This document shows, piece after piece, positions 1 to 13,153 of a stretch of 64,000 nucleotides of DNA. The notes below the pieces were generated by a model, which did no database searches, had not been told where the DNA came from, and saw only the letters and a program-made list of their open reading frames with translations. Position numbers and translations under genes: made by a program. Origin of the DNA: Pachypanchax playfairii (taxonomy: Eukaryota; Chordata; Actinopteri; Cyprinodontiformes; Aplocheilidae); NCBI GenBank assembly GCA_006937955.1, contig SSNP01000014.1, forward strand, positions 2,965,939 to 3,029,938, given 5' to 3'. The first letter of the stretch is position 1. Every line of letters starts with the position of its first letter.

Positions 1-3000
1 TTAATTTAGTTAATTACTTTAAGAAATTCTAAAATGTGACCACTCAGATTAACATAAAAAAAAAAACATTTTAAAAATTCATACAATTTTGCTCGATCTC
101 TTTAAGACTTCAGCTTCTTGAACGTCAGTGAGGATTTGAACTGATCACATTACATTAACATTTTGCCAGCTCTCATTACCCTCCTGGTTTGCTGACAAAC
201 AAACAGACACACAAACAGATTCAGTTACATGTGATGGAGCAGCCAAGGCGGACCACTCCTCCAGTTATAATGCTGTGTTTAGATACTGTCAGCTGCATTT
301 TTATGCTGATCATTCTCAGGCCGAGAAACAGCAGAGACTGTTTAAGTTTTGGAACTGTGTCCCCTGTTTCAGCAGAGGCAGGTAAAAAAATGTAAACAAG
401 AAGTTAAGTTGCATGAAGTCAAGGTTAATTGAAATCAGTGAGTCAGTGATTGATTCAGCTGTTGGTAACAACTAGCCCCCAGAAATCCATTTATATTCAT
501 CTTTTTTTCTTTTAAACCAGAAGGATTTTAGATCAGAGTTAAACTCTTTGTTAATTAAATGTTTTGATCATATTTTTTTGTGGTTTGTTAAATGGCTCTA
601 ACAAACACAAATTAAGACTTTATGCATATTTATCATGCAATCAAGTATTGAAAAATAATTACAGCTGCCAATGAGGTAACGTTTTCATGAGTTTGTTAGT
701 TTCAATCCAGTTGCTGTAGGTGTTTTCATAGTCATTGGATCTGATAATGTCAATACAACAAAGGTCAGACTGCTAATTTTTGGTGTAAATGACAATAAAC
801 GAGGGAACTTAGGTGCTAAGTGGAGGTCTGAGCTCTACAAGTGTTTTACTCATTGTTTATTTGTTCCTCAGGGGGAGAGCATTAAAAATGTTAAAAAGAA
901 AACATAATGGAAGAAATACAAAAATAATAAATATTCCGGTATATAAATTTGCTTCCAGCAGATGGGAAAACATCAACTACAGAGGTAAATGTGACAGCTG
1001 CTGGTCTGTGATGTTGCTCCTCACACAGTTTGTGTGTTGCAGTCTGTCATTGAAGGAGGTTGTTTGTGCTGTTAGGATGTCATTATGAGGTAATACGAAT
1101 CGTTAAGTTTGGGTTTCATCCTCCTGTCTGCCAGCATCATCCCTGAGTGATGCTGCAATCCTTGTAAACCCAAATTAGCTGAAACATAATTGACTAAAAT
1201 GCCTAAAAATAATTTTGGAACATCAAAATCTTTGCCTTTTATAGTAGACAGATTCTGCTGTGGACCTTGATCAATGTTGTATGTCCAATCCAGTTTTACC
1301 AGGTAAAAAAAGAAAAAAAAAACATCTTCATTTCTTTCAGCTCCCTTTAATTACAATCGGGAACAAACAATCAGATTCATCAGTTTTAGTTAGTGGAAAT
1401 GAGCTGAGTCGATAGTGGAGTCTGTGCTGTTTAAGGTTAAAGAAAAGGTAACTAGGACTGTTCCCTGTGGGACTCCCCCTGCTGCAGACAAACATTTTCC
1501 TCTCAGAAACTTGCCCTTAAGTCTATGAAAATCAGGAGGTGTAATCAACCAAAATACAACAAGATGTACTCCAACCTTTATGTACTTTGATGATAAATAA
1601 AATTGTAAGTTCTAAATAACTAAATTTAGAGATATGTAGTTTTCACATGAAAAAGATCAAATATGCTAAATATTTAGCAGTGATATTAATAACATACATT
1701 CTCAGATTTGAGAAATCTATCAAACTGTATTTTTTCTAAAAGTGCATTTTCATTTTTCCGTCAGGTTATAATTTCTAAAGCTGGTTATATGAATTTTTTT
1801 AAAGATGTGATAGTTTACGGTGGATATAATAATAACTTTGAGGAGGCCTATGAACATCGATGCTTGCAGTTTATTTCATTTTTTTTTTAAATCAGAAAAG
1901 ACCATTTCACGTCACGGTTACATTTCATTCAAGGAATTTCAAATTCTTTCAGTTTTGAGGTTTTTTAATGAAGAAAAAGAAGATGACATAAAGAAAGTTA
2001 GTCCACTGCAGTTAAGACAAGAATGTTTTTTTATTTATTTGCTTTGTTTCTCATTATTCCTCAGCAAAAATTTCAATCTAATGTCACATATAGAAATGCA
2101 TATGTTATTCTACCAATTTTCCTTTCCCCTACAGATTATGATTGATCTTTTTCAGGCCCAGAGTCGCTGTTTGATGAGTGGACTTCAGTCCTACAGTCGC
2201 TCTGCCATAAGAAGATAAGAATCTGCAGTGGAGAAATTACACACAGATAACGACATATGTGAACAACTCTGGAGGTCAGCACCTGCACACACTTGCGTTT
2301 TCTGTTCCTTCAACTAACAGTTTTTTGTTGTTTTTTTAAACTTCCATTTTAGGTTTTCTTTCCCCCTCCTGCCCAAGTGCAGGTTGCTTTTGTGTGACGG
2401 AAACACGTCAGACCACTGAGTGTTTGTGTGTGGGTTAAGATTTTTATCAGTGGGGTTGGTAATATTTAAGATACAGATCTATATGCATAGCTGGCGACTG
2501 TATGAAAAGTTGAAAGGGAAAGAGTCTGTTTGTGTCCATGTGAGTGGGAGCACATGTTATGTTCTTTAAGAGGGGAAACTTGGCTAAAAGCACTATCTTA
2601 TCATCTTTTCTGTACATGGCCTGGGGAAGTAGCAGCAGGAGGACACAGGAAAGCACCTTTAAAAGCTACAACTACAGGACAGTCAGTAAATAAATCAGGA
2701 TTGGTGAAAGTTATGTAAATGAAGTGAAGGATTTTAATGAATGCAGTTCCAATTATAGATTCCAAAGCTGAAAACAGCAGCAAAATCAGGTGACAACTGT
2801 GTAAAACAAGGTTTAACTGTTAGTTTCTCTGGAGGCACAAACAAAAGTACCTTGATTCTTCATAAAAGATAATGTTGCACAATCTGCGATATTTCACTTC
2901 ACTACAAGTAATAGACGTTGGCTTATTTCCTTCTAAAATGGGAGCAGGTTTTTTTATTGCTCAATGTCGACAACTTTTGTGTTTGCATTTCCATTATTGT

Positions 3001-4930
3001 CCTCTTGAGACATGGATCTGAAAAAGGTGATATGTGATGACAGCTGTGGGGTCGTTTGGAACTTTGTGTCAAACACTCACATCTGCAGAATCTATTTTTT
3101 TTAACAATAATTAGCCTTTTTTGTAGTTTAAACCCCTTTAAAGTCAAGATGTGAGCATTTACATGTTTCCTGTGTCTGATATGTTTATGTATTTAATGTC
3201 ACTTTTAACTCAAAAGCACCAAAGAAATACAAAACGCTTTTTTATGTCCCCCGGGTTTAAAAATATTTAATTTGATGAGAAGTTCATATTTACAGAGAAA
3301 AAACATTTTACTTCTCAACCAGTAAGAACTTTTATCTTTTCATCTTTATCTTTAAATGTGTCTCAGAAGAGATGAGAGCAAAATATTTGAATAATTGCTT
3401 TTTAACTTTGCTAATGACTTTTAAAAAATTTTAAATCGACAATAACACAGACTATTTTATCACTGATCTATTGTTACTTGGGATGGAAATTCAAATTTTT
3501 GATTTGTCCTTGAATGTACCACTAATAAATTTAAACGGTTGCAGATTAACAGAAGCTCACATGTTCAGTTATTTATTTTTTTTTATAATTTTTGGGGGGA
3601 TTTAATGAACAAACAGAACTGTAAAGTCTGTGATTTTGGAGCGAAAATGTGACAGAAAAATTACAGCGTGTGCGCGGTCACGTTTTTTTTTTTAACAAAC
3701 ATAGTTGTCTGTTAATCAGTGTGGTGTGAAATTACTCGGTGACTCTGTGATGAGATTGTACCCAATTGTGCTGAACTGCACACAAGGGAAATATTTGAAT
3801 TGAAATATTAAACTTTCAGGCCAAATACTGCATCAGTCATTCACAACCATTTTTAAACACACACATCCAGAGAGAGAGAGAGAGAGGAGAGAGAGGTAAA
3901 GAAGACTCTCACACCTGACTCCTCCGAGGTGTGATGTGCAAGTACTGGTTTCACAATTCAAACATCTAAGAAAACCCTTAAATTAATCCAGAAATATTGA
4001 TGAAATGGGATTTATACTAGGAGCAGTTCTTAAGATGTGCTTAGATATCGAGTCTGTGGCATAATTTACTCCCTAAAATGAAGAAATGAGCATATGAGAC
4101 GTGTTGCACAGATTTGGTACTGCAACTCTAAAGTCAGTGAGCTGTTCTATGTATGTTTCTGTTGAACCTTTAGTTAACATCATCTGATAGACTGAGACAC
4201 CAGCACAGCATCACCTGCACGTTACGTGTTGCTCGCTGGGTTTTTATCATTAACACAACCAAAACAAGCTTTTATCACTTCAAATGTTTTGCCCCAAAGT
4301 GTAAATGACTAAAGCCAGAACTGTAAACCAGACGAGACGCTTAAGACAACAGTGAAATCTTTCTGTGATCCATCGCTAATGTGATCACTGGATGTTTGTT
4401 TTGAGGGGAAAGAGCTTAGAATCCAATGTTGCTCAGCTTTCCTTCATTTGGTCCCATTAACTTCTGGCACTGCTCTTGTTTTTCCGTTGTTGAAAGAAGC
4501 CCTTTCATATTCATACGCCGTGTTCTCAAGTCTGCCCTCTCATGCACGCTCGAGTCTGTGTGTGGATGTTTTTCTGGAAATTGTTTCTTTTTTTTTTAAA
4601 GCATGTTTCAGAATAAAACTGCCAGCTAAATATTCAAGAGTCAATCAGAGGAACATAAAAACATGAACAGTTGTACGTTTATTGTCATAACTTTTATAAG
4701 GAATAATCACCGGTGCCAAAACAAACTGAAAAGGTTTGATCTTTAAAGAGCATTAGTGAATGGATCTAGAGAAAAATACATGGCATTAAATATTCTCGGT
4801 GACTTGGTCTATTGTAAATCAAAAGGAAAAAGCCTCATACACATAAAGGATAATTAAAGTGTAAAGTATTAGTCTTGATAAATACAACCAGCAGGATATT
4901 GCTGAGAGCAGAAAATAATATCTGCATTAG
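1..4930. other. AT-rich intergenic sequence, no gene seen
   Basis: Only short random open frames were seen. Local features are an (AG)n run at about 3870-3887 and scattered A and T homopolymers. No RNA gene or coding exon was recognised. Confidence 0.6.
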
Positions 4931-5037
4931 ATCCACTTTGTGATGATTTATGTTTGTCTGCATGACCACTGCAGCCCCCCCCCCCCCAACCACCCACCCA
5001 CCTCACCCAAAACCTGCACAGAAACAAGCAGGTTTAA

Positions 5038-5123
5038 GGATGGATGGATGGATGGATGGATGGATGGATGGATGGATGGATGGATGGATGGATGGATGGA
5101 TGGATGGATGGATGGATGGATGG
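5038..5123. repeat. (GGAT)n microsatellite
   Basis: About 21 uninterrupted copies of GGAT, ending in GGACAGAC variants. The apparent (Trp-Met-Asp-Gly)n open frames on both strands are produced by the repeat and are not genes. A C11 tract with further C-rich sequence precedes it near 4975. Confidence 0.98.
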
Positions 5124-5269
5124 ACAGACGGACAGACCTGAGCTTGATTAGAATAAGCATTCACTCATATTTAAAGGGTCTTCTTCTAGGTATTACTCTC
5201 AGTTTTGAGCATTTCTTTCTGAAGTAACAGAGCGATGTGATATATTTCACTGCTTCTTGCTTAAAGTAA

Positions 5270-5470
5270 GTTGTTGATCAATATGCCCAGCGGGTGTGAT
5301 GAATATGCACAAGGCGTCCGCCACCATGGCCCGGTAATTGCCGGTCGTCAGGGGTGGCAGGCATGGTAATTTGCATCTCGGGGATCCTGCAATCAGTGTT
5401 CTATTCATTACCGCACCAGCCGCTTCATCTGCTGGCCACTCCAAGCTGCCAATCTCTCCTCAGCAGCCAA
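5270..5470. promoter_or_regulatory. Candidate conserved noncoding element with octamer
   Basis: About 200 bp of moderately GC-rich unique sequence next to the (GGAT)n array. It contains a perfect POU octamer ATTTGCAT (5369-5376), TAATTGCCGG (5334-5343), and a CAATCAGTG...TTCATTACC segment. Both strands show short open frames without codon signal or relatives I recognise, so regulatory use is more likely than coding. Confidence 0.3.
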
Positions 5471-6554
5471 AGCATTTGAAAAAAGAAAAAAAAGAACAGA
5501 ATAGAAAAGTTTCAATTATAAGCCAAGGCTGCGTGTAGTGGTGTAACAAGTCTTAAACCCTATATTTAGGCTGTTTTATGCAGGTGATTGACTGTTATTC
5601 CATTGTGAACGAGAACTGAAGGAAGAGCTCAATGAAACGACCGTAATCTCTTGTATTTTACATCACCTTCATCTCTGGGTCTGCATTCACATCAGGAGAG
5701 GACAGCAGCTACGACTTCTTTACCCATCTGAAGTGGACCTTCCATCATAATACAAAGGGGAGGGGCTGCATGAAAGAAAGCATATAATAAGTGAACACTG
5801 AGACTTAAAGCCATTGTCTCATGACTATACATGCGGTGGCTCGGCTAGAGGCTAACACAAGCCATTCAGAAATATCTATCATTTCCTTCGCAGCAAAAAA
5901 ATAGTCTGCATCATCCCTGGATCTGACACACACCTCACACCTTCTTCTTTTTCCTGTCAGAGCAATAAACCATAAATAAATCTGACAGCTCCTATATCAC
6001 ATTTCCTGTCTCAGCTGTTTACTTTCAAGCTTTTTTCACTCGGACTTTCGAGAAGAGGATGCACAACTGTTGCCGCTTTGTTCTGTTGACTCTTGTGTCC
6101 ATGGGGGGGGGTGTGTGTCAGAGTGTCAGCGAGTGTTTCTTATGATACTGCAGCAGGAAGGGAGTTCCTCGCAGAAGACGCAGTGGGTTTTCATGACAAA
6201 GTCAGTGCCAAAACTGTTAATATGTAGGACTGAGAATCTTCTATTGTTTTCCACTGACACAGTTGCTGTTTCCTGCATCGTAAATCTAAACACTGGCACA
6301 CAAAATACACTCACAGGTGTGATTTATTGGCAGGATTACAGCTTTTTTTTTCATAAAATGTAAACATAAATGCACATGCTACCAGTTACTAATAAAACCA
6401 TATTTTAAAAAAAAAAGCTAGGACACTGTAAAATGTAAATAAAAACAGAATGCAGCTATTTGTAAAGCTTATAAACCCATATTGTATTTGCAAATAACAT
6501 ATCAGATGTTGAGATTGAGATATTTTATATTTTCATGGGAAGCGTTACCTCATT

Positions 6555-6930
6555 TTGAATTTAATGGCAGCAACATCTCAAAAAAGTTGGAACAGGTTGA
6601 TGTTCACCTTCATGGCATCTCCTTTTAACATCTGTCTGTCAACATCTGGGAAGTGAGGAGACTCTGTTCTGGAGTTTTAGGAAAGGAATGTCGTCACATT
6701 GTAGTCTGATGCAGGACTCTAGCTGTTCGACTGTCCTGGGTCTTTTTCATGTCCCACCAGATATGTCCAATTCCAGATGTGTAAGCTGCTCACACCATAG
6801 ATGCTAATGCAACCCCAGACCGTAAGAGAAACATCTTTCTGGAAGGTGTTCACATCTGGTTTCTTCTTTACATGATCCACCTTTAACTCGTGTTTGAGGA
6901 ACACATGGTGAACCATATTGAAAGACAGAT
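6555..6930 (-). mobile_element. Decayed Tc1-like DNA transposon fragment
   Basis: In minus-strand frames broken by indels, fragments of a Tc1-type transposase are readable: VWGCISIYGVSSLHIWNW near 6780-6840, and TVEQLESCIR...DIPFLKLQNRVSSLPRC near 6645-6740. The second piece is the family's C-terminal part. The end motif CAACATCTCAAAAAAGTTGG (about 6571-6590) matches the terminal sequence of a widespread fish Tc1-like element. The N-terminal DNA-binding part and the opposite terminal repeat were not found. It is inactive. Confidence 0.6.
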
Positions 6931-7365
6931 ATCTGGTTTTTAACTACAAGCAGTGATGTCCAGAACAGAATCACACATGTTTAATACAGTTCCACCTCAA
7001 GGAGCACAAATTACGATCATTCAGTTTTGACTAATGTCATAAAACTGAAAATAAGCTAATGTTAAATAGCAAAATATCTCACCAGCTGATTCATTCATTC
7101 ATTCTTTTATCTGAGTTTATTTGAAAAAAGAAATGAAAAGAATGTAGTCAATAAAGACAAAAAACAAAGAAAATTAATAAAATAAATGTTAGATTCTGCA
7201 GTAACTTTCAGATGAACAGATAATGTGAAGTGTTGGGGCTTTATGATCGCTGCATGGAGCAGCTCTGTAACATCTGCACAGGCAGGAGGCACTTGGCATT
7301 TTAAGAATGTTTATTTTGTTTTAAACAGTCTATAAGCGGATGGGGAAAAACAATCAATCAAATCA

Positions 7366-8150
7366 ATCAAATCAAAAATACTTTATTAATCCCCGAAGGG
7401 AAATTCAAGTGTTGTTGTAGCTCAGTTCTTTTTCAGGGAGCCATAGAGAGTTCTACGTGGGGACAGGAAGGATCTCCTGTAGCGGGTTCTAGGTGTGGAC
7501 AGGAAGGATCTCCTGTAGCAGTCTGTGCTGCAGCGGATTATGAAGAATCTTCTGACTGAAGACACTCTGTTGTTGAGTTACTGTGTTGTGAAGAGGATGA
7601 TGAGGGTTTTCCATCATGTTCTTCGTCCTCCTTTGGACAATCAACTCAAGAGTCTCCAGTTCAGTCTCCATGACAGAATCAGTCCTCCTTATCCATCTGT
7701 TCAGCCTCTTCATGTCACGTGCTCTGATGCTGCTACCCCAACAGGTGACTGCAGATGTGATCAGCTGACAAACTCCACTTCTTTTGCAGCTCCTCTTCAA
7801 ATCTCTGTCTGCCAGTATTGTTTGAAAGCCAGACAGAGACACACTGGAGTCCAGGATATGTTCCTTTGGCCATGTCTCAGTAAAACACATGATGCTGCAT
7901 TCCTGATACTCTGGCTGGGTCTTCAGCAGAGCTTCAAGTTCATCCATTTTGTTAGCAAGAGATCTCACATTTGTCAATATGACTGATAGAAGTGAAGGTT
8001 TAAACTTCCTCTTTCTCTCTCTTCACCTTGTTACTGCTCTGCATCCACGTCTTCTTCTTTTGAGATTATTTCAGCCTTAGAAATGTCAGTTAGCTGCTCT
8101 TTCTTGTAAACAAGTCTCTTGTTGCCATGGTTACGCATCATAACAAGTGG
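7366..8150 (-). mobile_element. Internally deleted non-LTR retrotransposon (LINE, L2/CR1-like clade)
   Basis: On the minus strand, a 162-codon open frame (7977-7489) starts with an endonuclease-type segment (NVRSLANKMDELEALL...FTETW) and passes directly into the reverse-transcriptase C-terminal extension (SAVTCWGSSIRARDMKRLNRWIRR...HPLHNTVTQQQSVFSQ). Most of ORF2, including all catalytic RT motifs, is missing. The 3' end carries the fish LINE tail, seen on the plus strand as CTTTATTAATCCCCGAAGGG. A 23-bp segment (7461-7483) is tandemly duplicated at 7497-7519 in the 3' UTR. The 5' limit near 8150 is approximate. The clade name is tentative. Confidence 0.7.
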
Positions 8151-8689
8151 CAAAAAAGTGACAAATCAAGCAAAAAACTCAATCAGCACAGCACCCAAAT
8201 CAGAAGAAAAGTATTTAGAAAATATTTCCAGAAGAAAAAACTAGCAAGAACACTTGGCGTGAAGACAGATGAGAGGTGATATTAATGATTCTCAGGCAGG
8301 AGTACAGAATCGTACATCAGAAGACAAGATCAAGTTAATTTACGAGGAATTCAATTATCCAAAATGTAACATCTAAATAAAGAACCTCTGTCTGAACCTC
8401 AGTCTCTGTCCCAAAAAGTCGAACACAGCATGAAGATGCCAAACTGTGGAGCTAAAAACGTACAACAATCTCACAATGTGAAGAAGAAACAGACAGTGGA
8501 AACAGGTGTGGCGCTAATGAGTCAGGTGAGGAAGATGAAGCTTGATTACAGGAGCGTGTGTGATGAAAACAGGTTTGAGTAGCTTTATGTTAAACAGTTC
8601 AAATCTAAAGTTCATTTACAAGGTTACAGATGTGCACGTATGTAGAAGTAGCTGGGCCCTTAAAGGCATCAGATGAGCTCTCTGCTTAC

Positions 8690-9200
8690 TCAATATTTCA
8701 CCTCTGATTTTGATACTTGCATCAATCAAATGTAATTTTTGACACAGAATTTCCAAATGGGTCCCGTGTGTTTATTTGGACATTTAAGAAGAAAACCCTT
8801 GAATGATGATCTATATTTAACAGAGCTCTGAATGTTTCTTTCCCAGACATAACGCACATGAAGTGAGTACGTTTCTGATGACATTATAATAGCATCTGCT
8901 TACTGGATTGAAATAGTTGCACTGGCACGAAGCCCTTTAACTGATTAAAGCCACCACATCAATCTTTGTGTGTATAAACATGTGAGTGATTGATATATTA
9001 TTTATGCCGCCATAAAGGGGTAACCGTTACCATACTTGATATGTGCAGCCTGAAACAAAGGAAACAGTGGCCTAATTAAAAGAAAATCATATTTTTATAG
9101 AAAGTGTTAATGCATTATGGAAGGAAAAACAAAAGTCTTTTAATGTAATCTGAAGTGCAATTAATCTTGTAATAACCACATCTGCATACAAAGTCTTAGT
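8690..9200. promoter_or_regulatory. Candidate conserved noncoding element
   Basis: About 500 bp of non-repetitive, non-coding sequence with many homeodomain, MADS-like and HMG-like cores: GCATCAATCAAAT, CTAATTAAA, GTGCAATTAATC and AACAAAGG. It also holds the inverted repeat GGTAACCGTTACC at 9019-9031. All frames are interrupted. Texture and composition resemble vertebrate developmental enhancers. Alignment to other fish was not possible here. Confidence 0.35.
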
Positions 9201-9445
9201 GCTCAGGCAATAAATCATGGCTTCTCTTTTTTTTAATGTCTATGGGTCTTTTTTCCTACAAGTGAAAAAAAAATGTGTTACACTGAAAAACAAAGTGAAT
9301 CTATATGGTATTTAGACTGCGCTTTCAAGCCATCTTTATTTAGATAATTTTATTTAATTTAGGGACCAATGCAACATTGAGGCTCATCCAGGATTGAAAG
9401 ACAAACTTTTCTTATTCTCTCAAAATGAACATCATACTTCTTGAA

Positions 9446-9580
9446 TAGCCCTGTGATGGACTGGCGATCTGTCCAGGGTGTCCCCCGCCTTTCACCCAAA
9501 GACCGCTGGAGATCAGCACCAGCTCCCTGTGACCCTGAAAAGGAAGAAGCAGGTTCAGAAAATGGATGGATGGACTTCTT
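9446..9580 (+). mobile_element. 3' tail of a dispersed fish LINE or SINE
   Basis: The sequence from CCTGTGATGGACTGGCGATC through the GACCCTGAAAAGGA segment to an ATGGATGGATGGA end is a very common teleost retroposon 3' tail. It is fragmentary and not coding. Confidence 0.6.
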
Positions 9581-11655
9581 GAATACTGCTCTTAATTAAT
9601 TGTTGAGTAAACCTTTTATTTATCTAATTAACGATTGGCTGTTGACTGGCTAAACTTTTGCCACAAATAAAACAGATGTCAGCAAACATTCAGCCTTCCA
9701 GAAACAGGAAGTCAACAGTCCACAATGGCAGCATGTCCTGATAATAAACTGAGAAACAAGGGAGTATACTATCCAAGGATGGGTGTAAAGATGTAATAAT
9801 AATGTAATAATAATAATACAAAATTTTCATTTTAGTACTTCAGATGTGAAACTACAACAAACAAATAGAAAAACACTGTGAGATTTAGTTAATTTGCTGC
9901 GTCTCAGAAATAAAAATCTTATAGTGTTAAATTAGAAGTTAACATGCTTTTTATTATTGCACCTTACTTCTGTGGGGAGTTGCTTCAACCCCAAACAGAA
10001 AGCACACTATTTCTTTTCCTTCGTTCACTAAGATAACAGTTTTGATTTGACAGGTCTCTGCCAAATGATCATGTAGCACCTCTCCCATTTCTGCTTCGTT
10101 GCATGTCTTTGCAATTGCCACTGGACTCTGCACACACAGAAACTCCCTTTCTCCAAATGACTGGAATAACACTATTACTCTTGCCATCATTGTGTCGAAA
10201 CCTTTTTCAGTGTGAGTCTGTCTCACGCAGCATGGATGACCAAACCTACAGCTGTCAAAATTCAGAAAATAAAGGAAAAATTAGACAGCTGGTTGTGAAA
10301 AGACAATCCAGGACATACAAGGGGGGGGGGTCAAAAAGTAAGGTGAATTCCAAGGAATGGGATTTTACGCCTTGCTAAAAAAACAAACTTTTAATTCTTT
10401 ATTTCTGAGAGGTGTGAGCGGTACGCCAACACTGTCGTGCCTCCCTGAACCTGAATAGAAAGAAAGTCTGCGCTGCTCTCTGAAACAACAGGAACCTGGT
10501 GGCCCCGCCCACTCAGACACCTTGACACGGAATAAAGAAGAGGGGCGAGTAGAAAACACTCTGAAGCTCTGTGGGTGGCAGAGGAGAGGGATCACTGGAT
10601 CTGACAGGAGCTATTTGACTAATCCAAAACAACAGCTGTAAGGTAGGGGTGAGGAAGGAGAAGGAGGTGGAGGGGAAATGGAGGTGGAAAGAAGTCTGGA
10701 TTTTGGGGGGAATAGGAAGTATGATATTAAAATTAATTCCGCATGTGAGCCCTTAGGTAAAATAATAACAAGACAATTTTGGATATAAGAAAAGTGAAGC
10801 AATTTCAAGACAGAAAAAAGAGAAACAAAGACAAAGCAGAAACGTTTTGTTTGAACCTCTGGGTTGCATCCATTAACCTCCTTACAGGGGGTTGTATCAG
10901 CACACACCACAACACAGGTGAGAGTGATTACACACACACATAATATGAACACCATCATCCATATGTTGGCCTTCATTTCACATCTGGTTAAATTTTGTGG
11001 GAGGAAGCTACAGTTGGGTGGTCCTCACTTCTCTAACACGTCCTGCCCTGTTAACAAGGCAGGCCATCTCCCTGCAGCATCTTTACATCTCAACATGTCA
11101 CCCCAGTGCACTGCAGCAACAGTCAGAGCCAATAGCTAAATGAGCAGAAGCAGCTATAAGGTTTACAGGAAAATCCTATTTTTGACATTGTATATTGATA
11201 AATGTGTAGATTTAAAAAGATAAGCAGTAAAGAAATCCTTCTAAATTCACATTATATGACTTTTAAATGTGTTTTTGTAATTATATTTACATGGAAATAA
11301 GAAATGGAAATGAACTAAATTGGAAAAAAGTAATTAAAATATCTAAATGTATGCACATAAAATGTCAAAATTCATTCACACAACTCTGAACAAAACTGTT
11401 TATATGAATATGAATCTCAATAAACTGCATTTCACAATAAAACCTCTGAACAAAGTATTTTACACGCAACTATTTCCATCTATCCCTACATGTCAAGGTG
11501 ACACAGATTATAATATTTAATGAGGTTTTAATATGTTTTACCTCCAAAAACAATAAGTCAATAAGTCCACCTCTTACCTCTTATCCTTTTGTTTTACAAA
11601 AGCTTTATTATATTTATCATATTACCAAAATAAGATACTAATAGTTCTTTACATG

Positions 11656-11658
<3 letters not shown>

Positions 11659-11689
<31 letters not shown>

Positions 11690-11700
11690 CATCATCATCA

Positions 11701-11797
<97 letters not shown>
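11659..11797. repeat. Compound trinucleotide array (TAA)n-(ATC)n-(TAC)n-(TAA)n
   Basis: About 139 bp of consecutive trinucleotide repeats with three different units in register. The poly-Leu and poly-Val frame on the minus strand is an artefact of the array. Confidence 0.98.
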
Positions 11798-13122
11798 TTA
11801 AAGAATGATAAAATATTTTTATAGCTGCTATTTATACTGTTTTTAAAGTTGTTTGAATTAGTTAGAGACCTTGCGAGGTGAGTCGGAATAGAATCTTTAC
11901 CCACAAAAAACTGCTTGTATTTGTTACATTTTTCTGTCTAAGTAAAAGTGAAAGCAAACATCTGGATACACAGAACATCCAGTGCACAGCAGAACCAAAC
12001 ATCAGCCATAAATAAATAATAAAATCCATGTGAGAAGAGTTTTTTAATCTGCTGCCAAACCATCAAACTGTGTGGAGATGCGAGTTAAAGATGCATCTAT
12101 GTGTTATAAATCAGACATGAAATTGGTTTGACGATTGAATTATTAAGTGAAATTATTTATTTTAAATGGGCATCTTTTAAATTTAACTTTAAAAAATGAA
12201 AAGCAAACATGAGCTTTGTTTGTGATCCTTCTGCACAGGCAGGTCTGTGATGTGCAGATCTAGGTTCTGAGGTTACTCTGGTTCTGCTCTGGTTCCTGGC
12301 TGTGAAGCCAGGTTCTTGTGGCTTCAGACCAAACCAAAACCAGAAACTGTTTTCCTTCTTTTATTTAGTTGTGTAGCTTCTTTTATGTCACTACTCAATG
12401 TCCTCTTAATACCAGATCAGGAATTCTAACAGCCAGACGTTTCTTGTTCTCTTGCATCGCTGCGGTGGCGCTGACGCAGCTCAGACAGCCACGTAAATCA
12501 GGCCTTTTTAGGTCATGTACGGTATTTGGTTTTCTGGACGTGAGACGTGAATGAAAGTGAATTAAAACTGACAGAATTAAACACTTAAAAGTGAAGGATT
12601 ATGCAGTGGATGGCTTGAACCAGACCGAAGCTGGCCGCTGTCCCTATCCAGCTGCACTGTTTGCTTTTGAGAACTCTGAAAAATTCACCACCACTTGCGA
12701 GTCAGTAATCTGATCTAGGAACAGGAAACACACATATATATTTACACAAAGACAAGACGGTATAAAATCATGCAGCTTTTATTCATACTGGAAAGTTTTA
12801 ATATTTCACACTTGGACATGGAGCAAAAGGCACCATTTCTTTAGATGTAACGCATTTAGAACAACTTTAATAAATATGGAGGTTACAGCGCGGACTTTTC
12901 TTTGTACACGCCTTCATGTCTGATTGGGTCTCAGTTCCAGTGTAACTTATATGGAGCAGCAGTGTGTGTGTGTGTGTGTCCAACTACTTATGACTGTACC
13001 ATGGACCTAAGTAGCAACAGATGCTGTTCTGACCTCAGAAGCTTCCTGGAAACACAAATTTGTCAAAATGAAGCAGGAAAAGAAGGGAACAGCAGTTTAG
13101 GTAAATGTAACATATAGGGGGT

Positions 13123-13126
<4 letters not shown>

Positions 13127-13152
<26 letters not shown>
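13127..13152. repeat. (CA)n microsatellite
   Basis: About 12 CA copies. A short (GT)n run lies nearby at 12963-12980. Confidence 0.9.

Positions 13153-13153
<1 letters not shown>

Noticed and set aside
4940..5227. Open frames with (Trp-Met-Asp-Gly)n and (Ser-Ile-His-Pro)n on both strands
   Set aside because: They are translations of the (GGAT)n microsatellite, not proteins.
11698..11904. Poly-Leu and poly-Val open frame on the minus strand
   Set aside because: Produced by the compound trinucleotide array.
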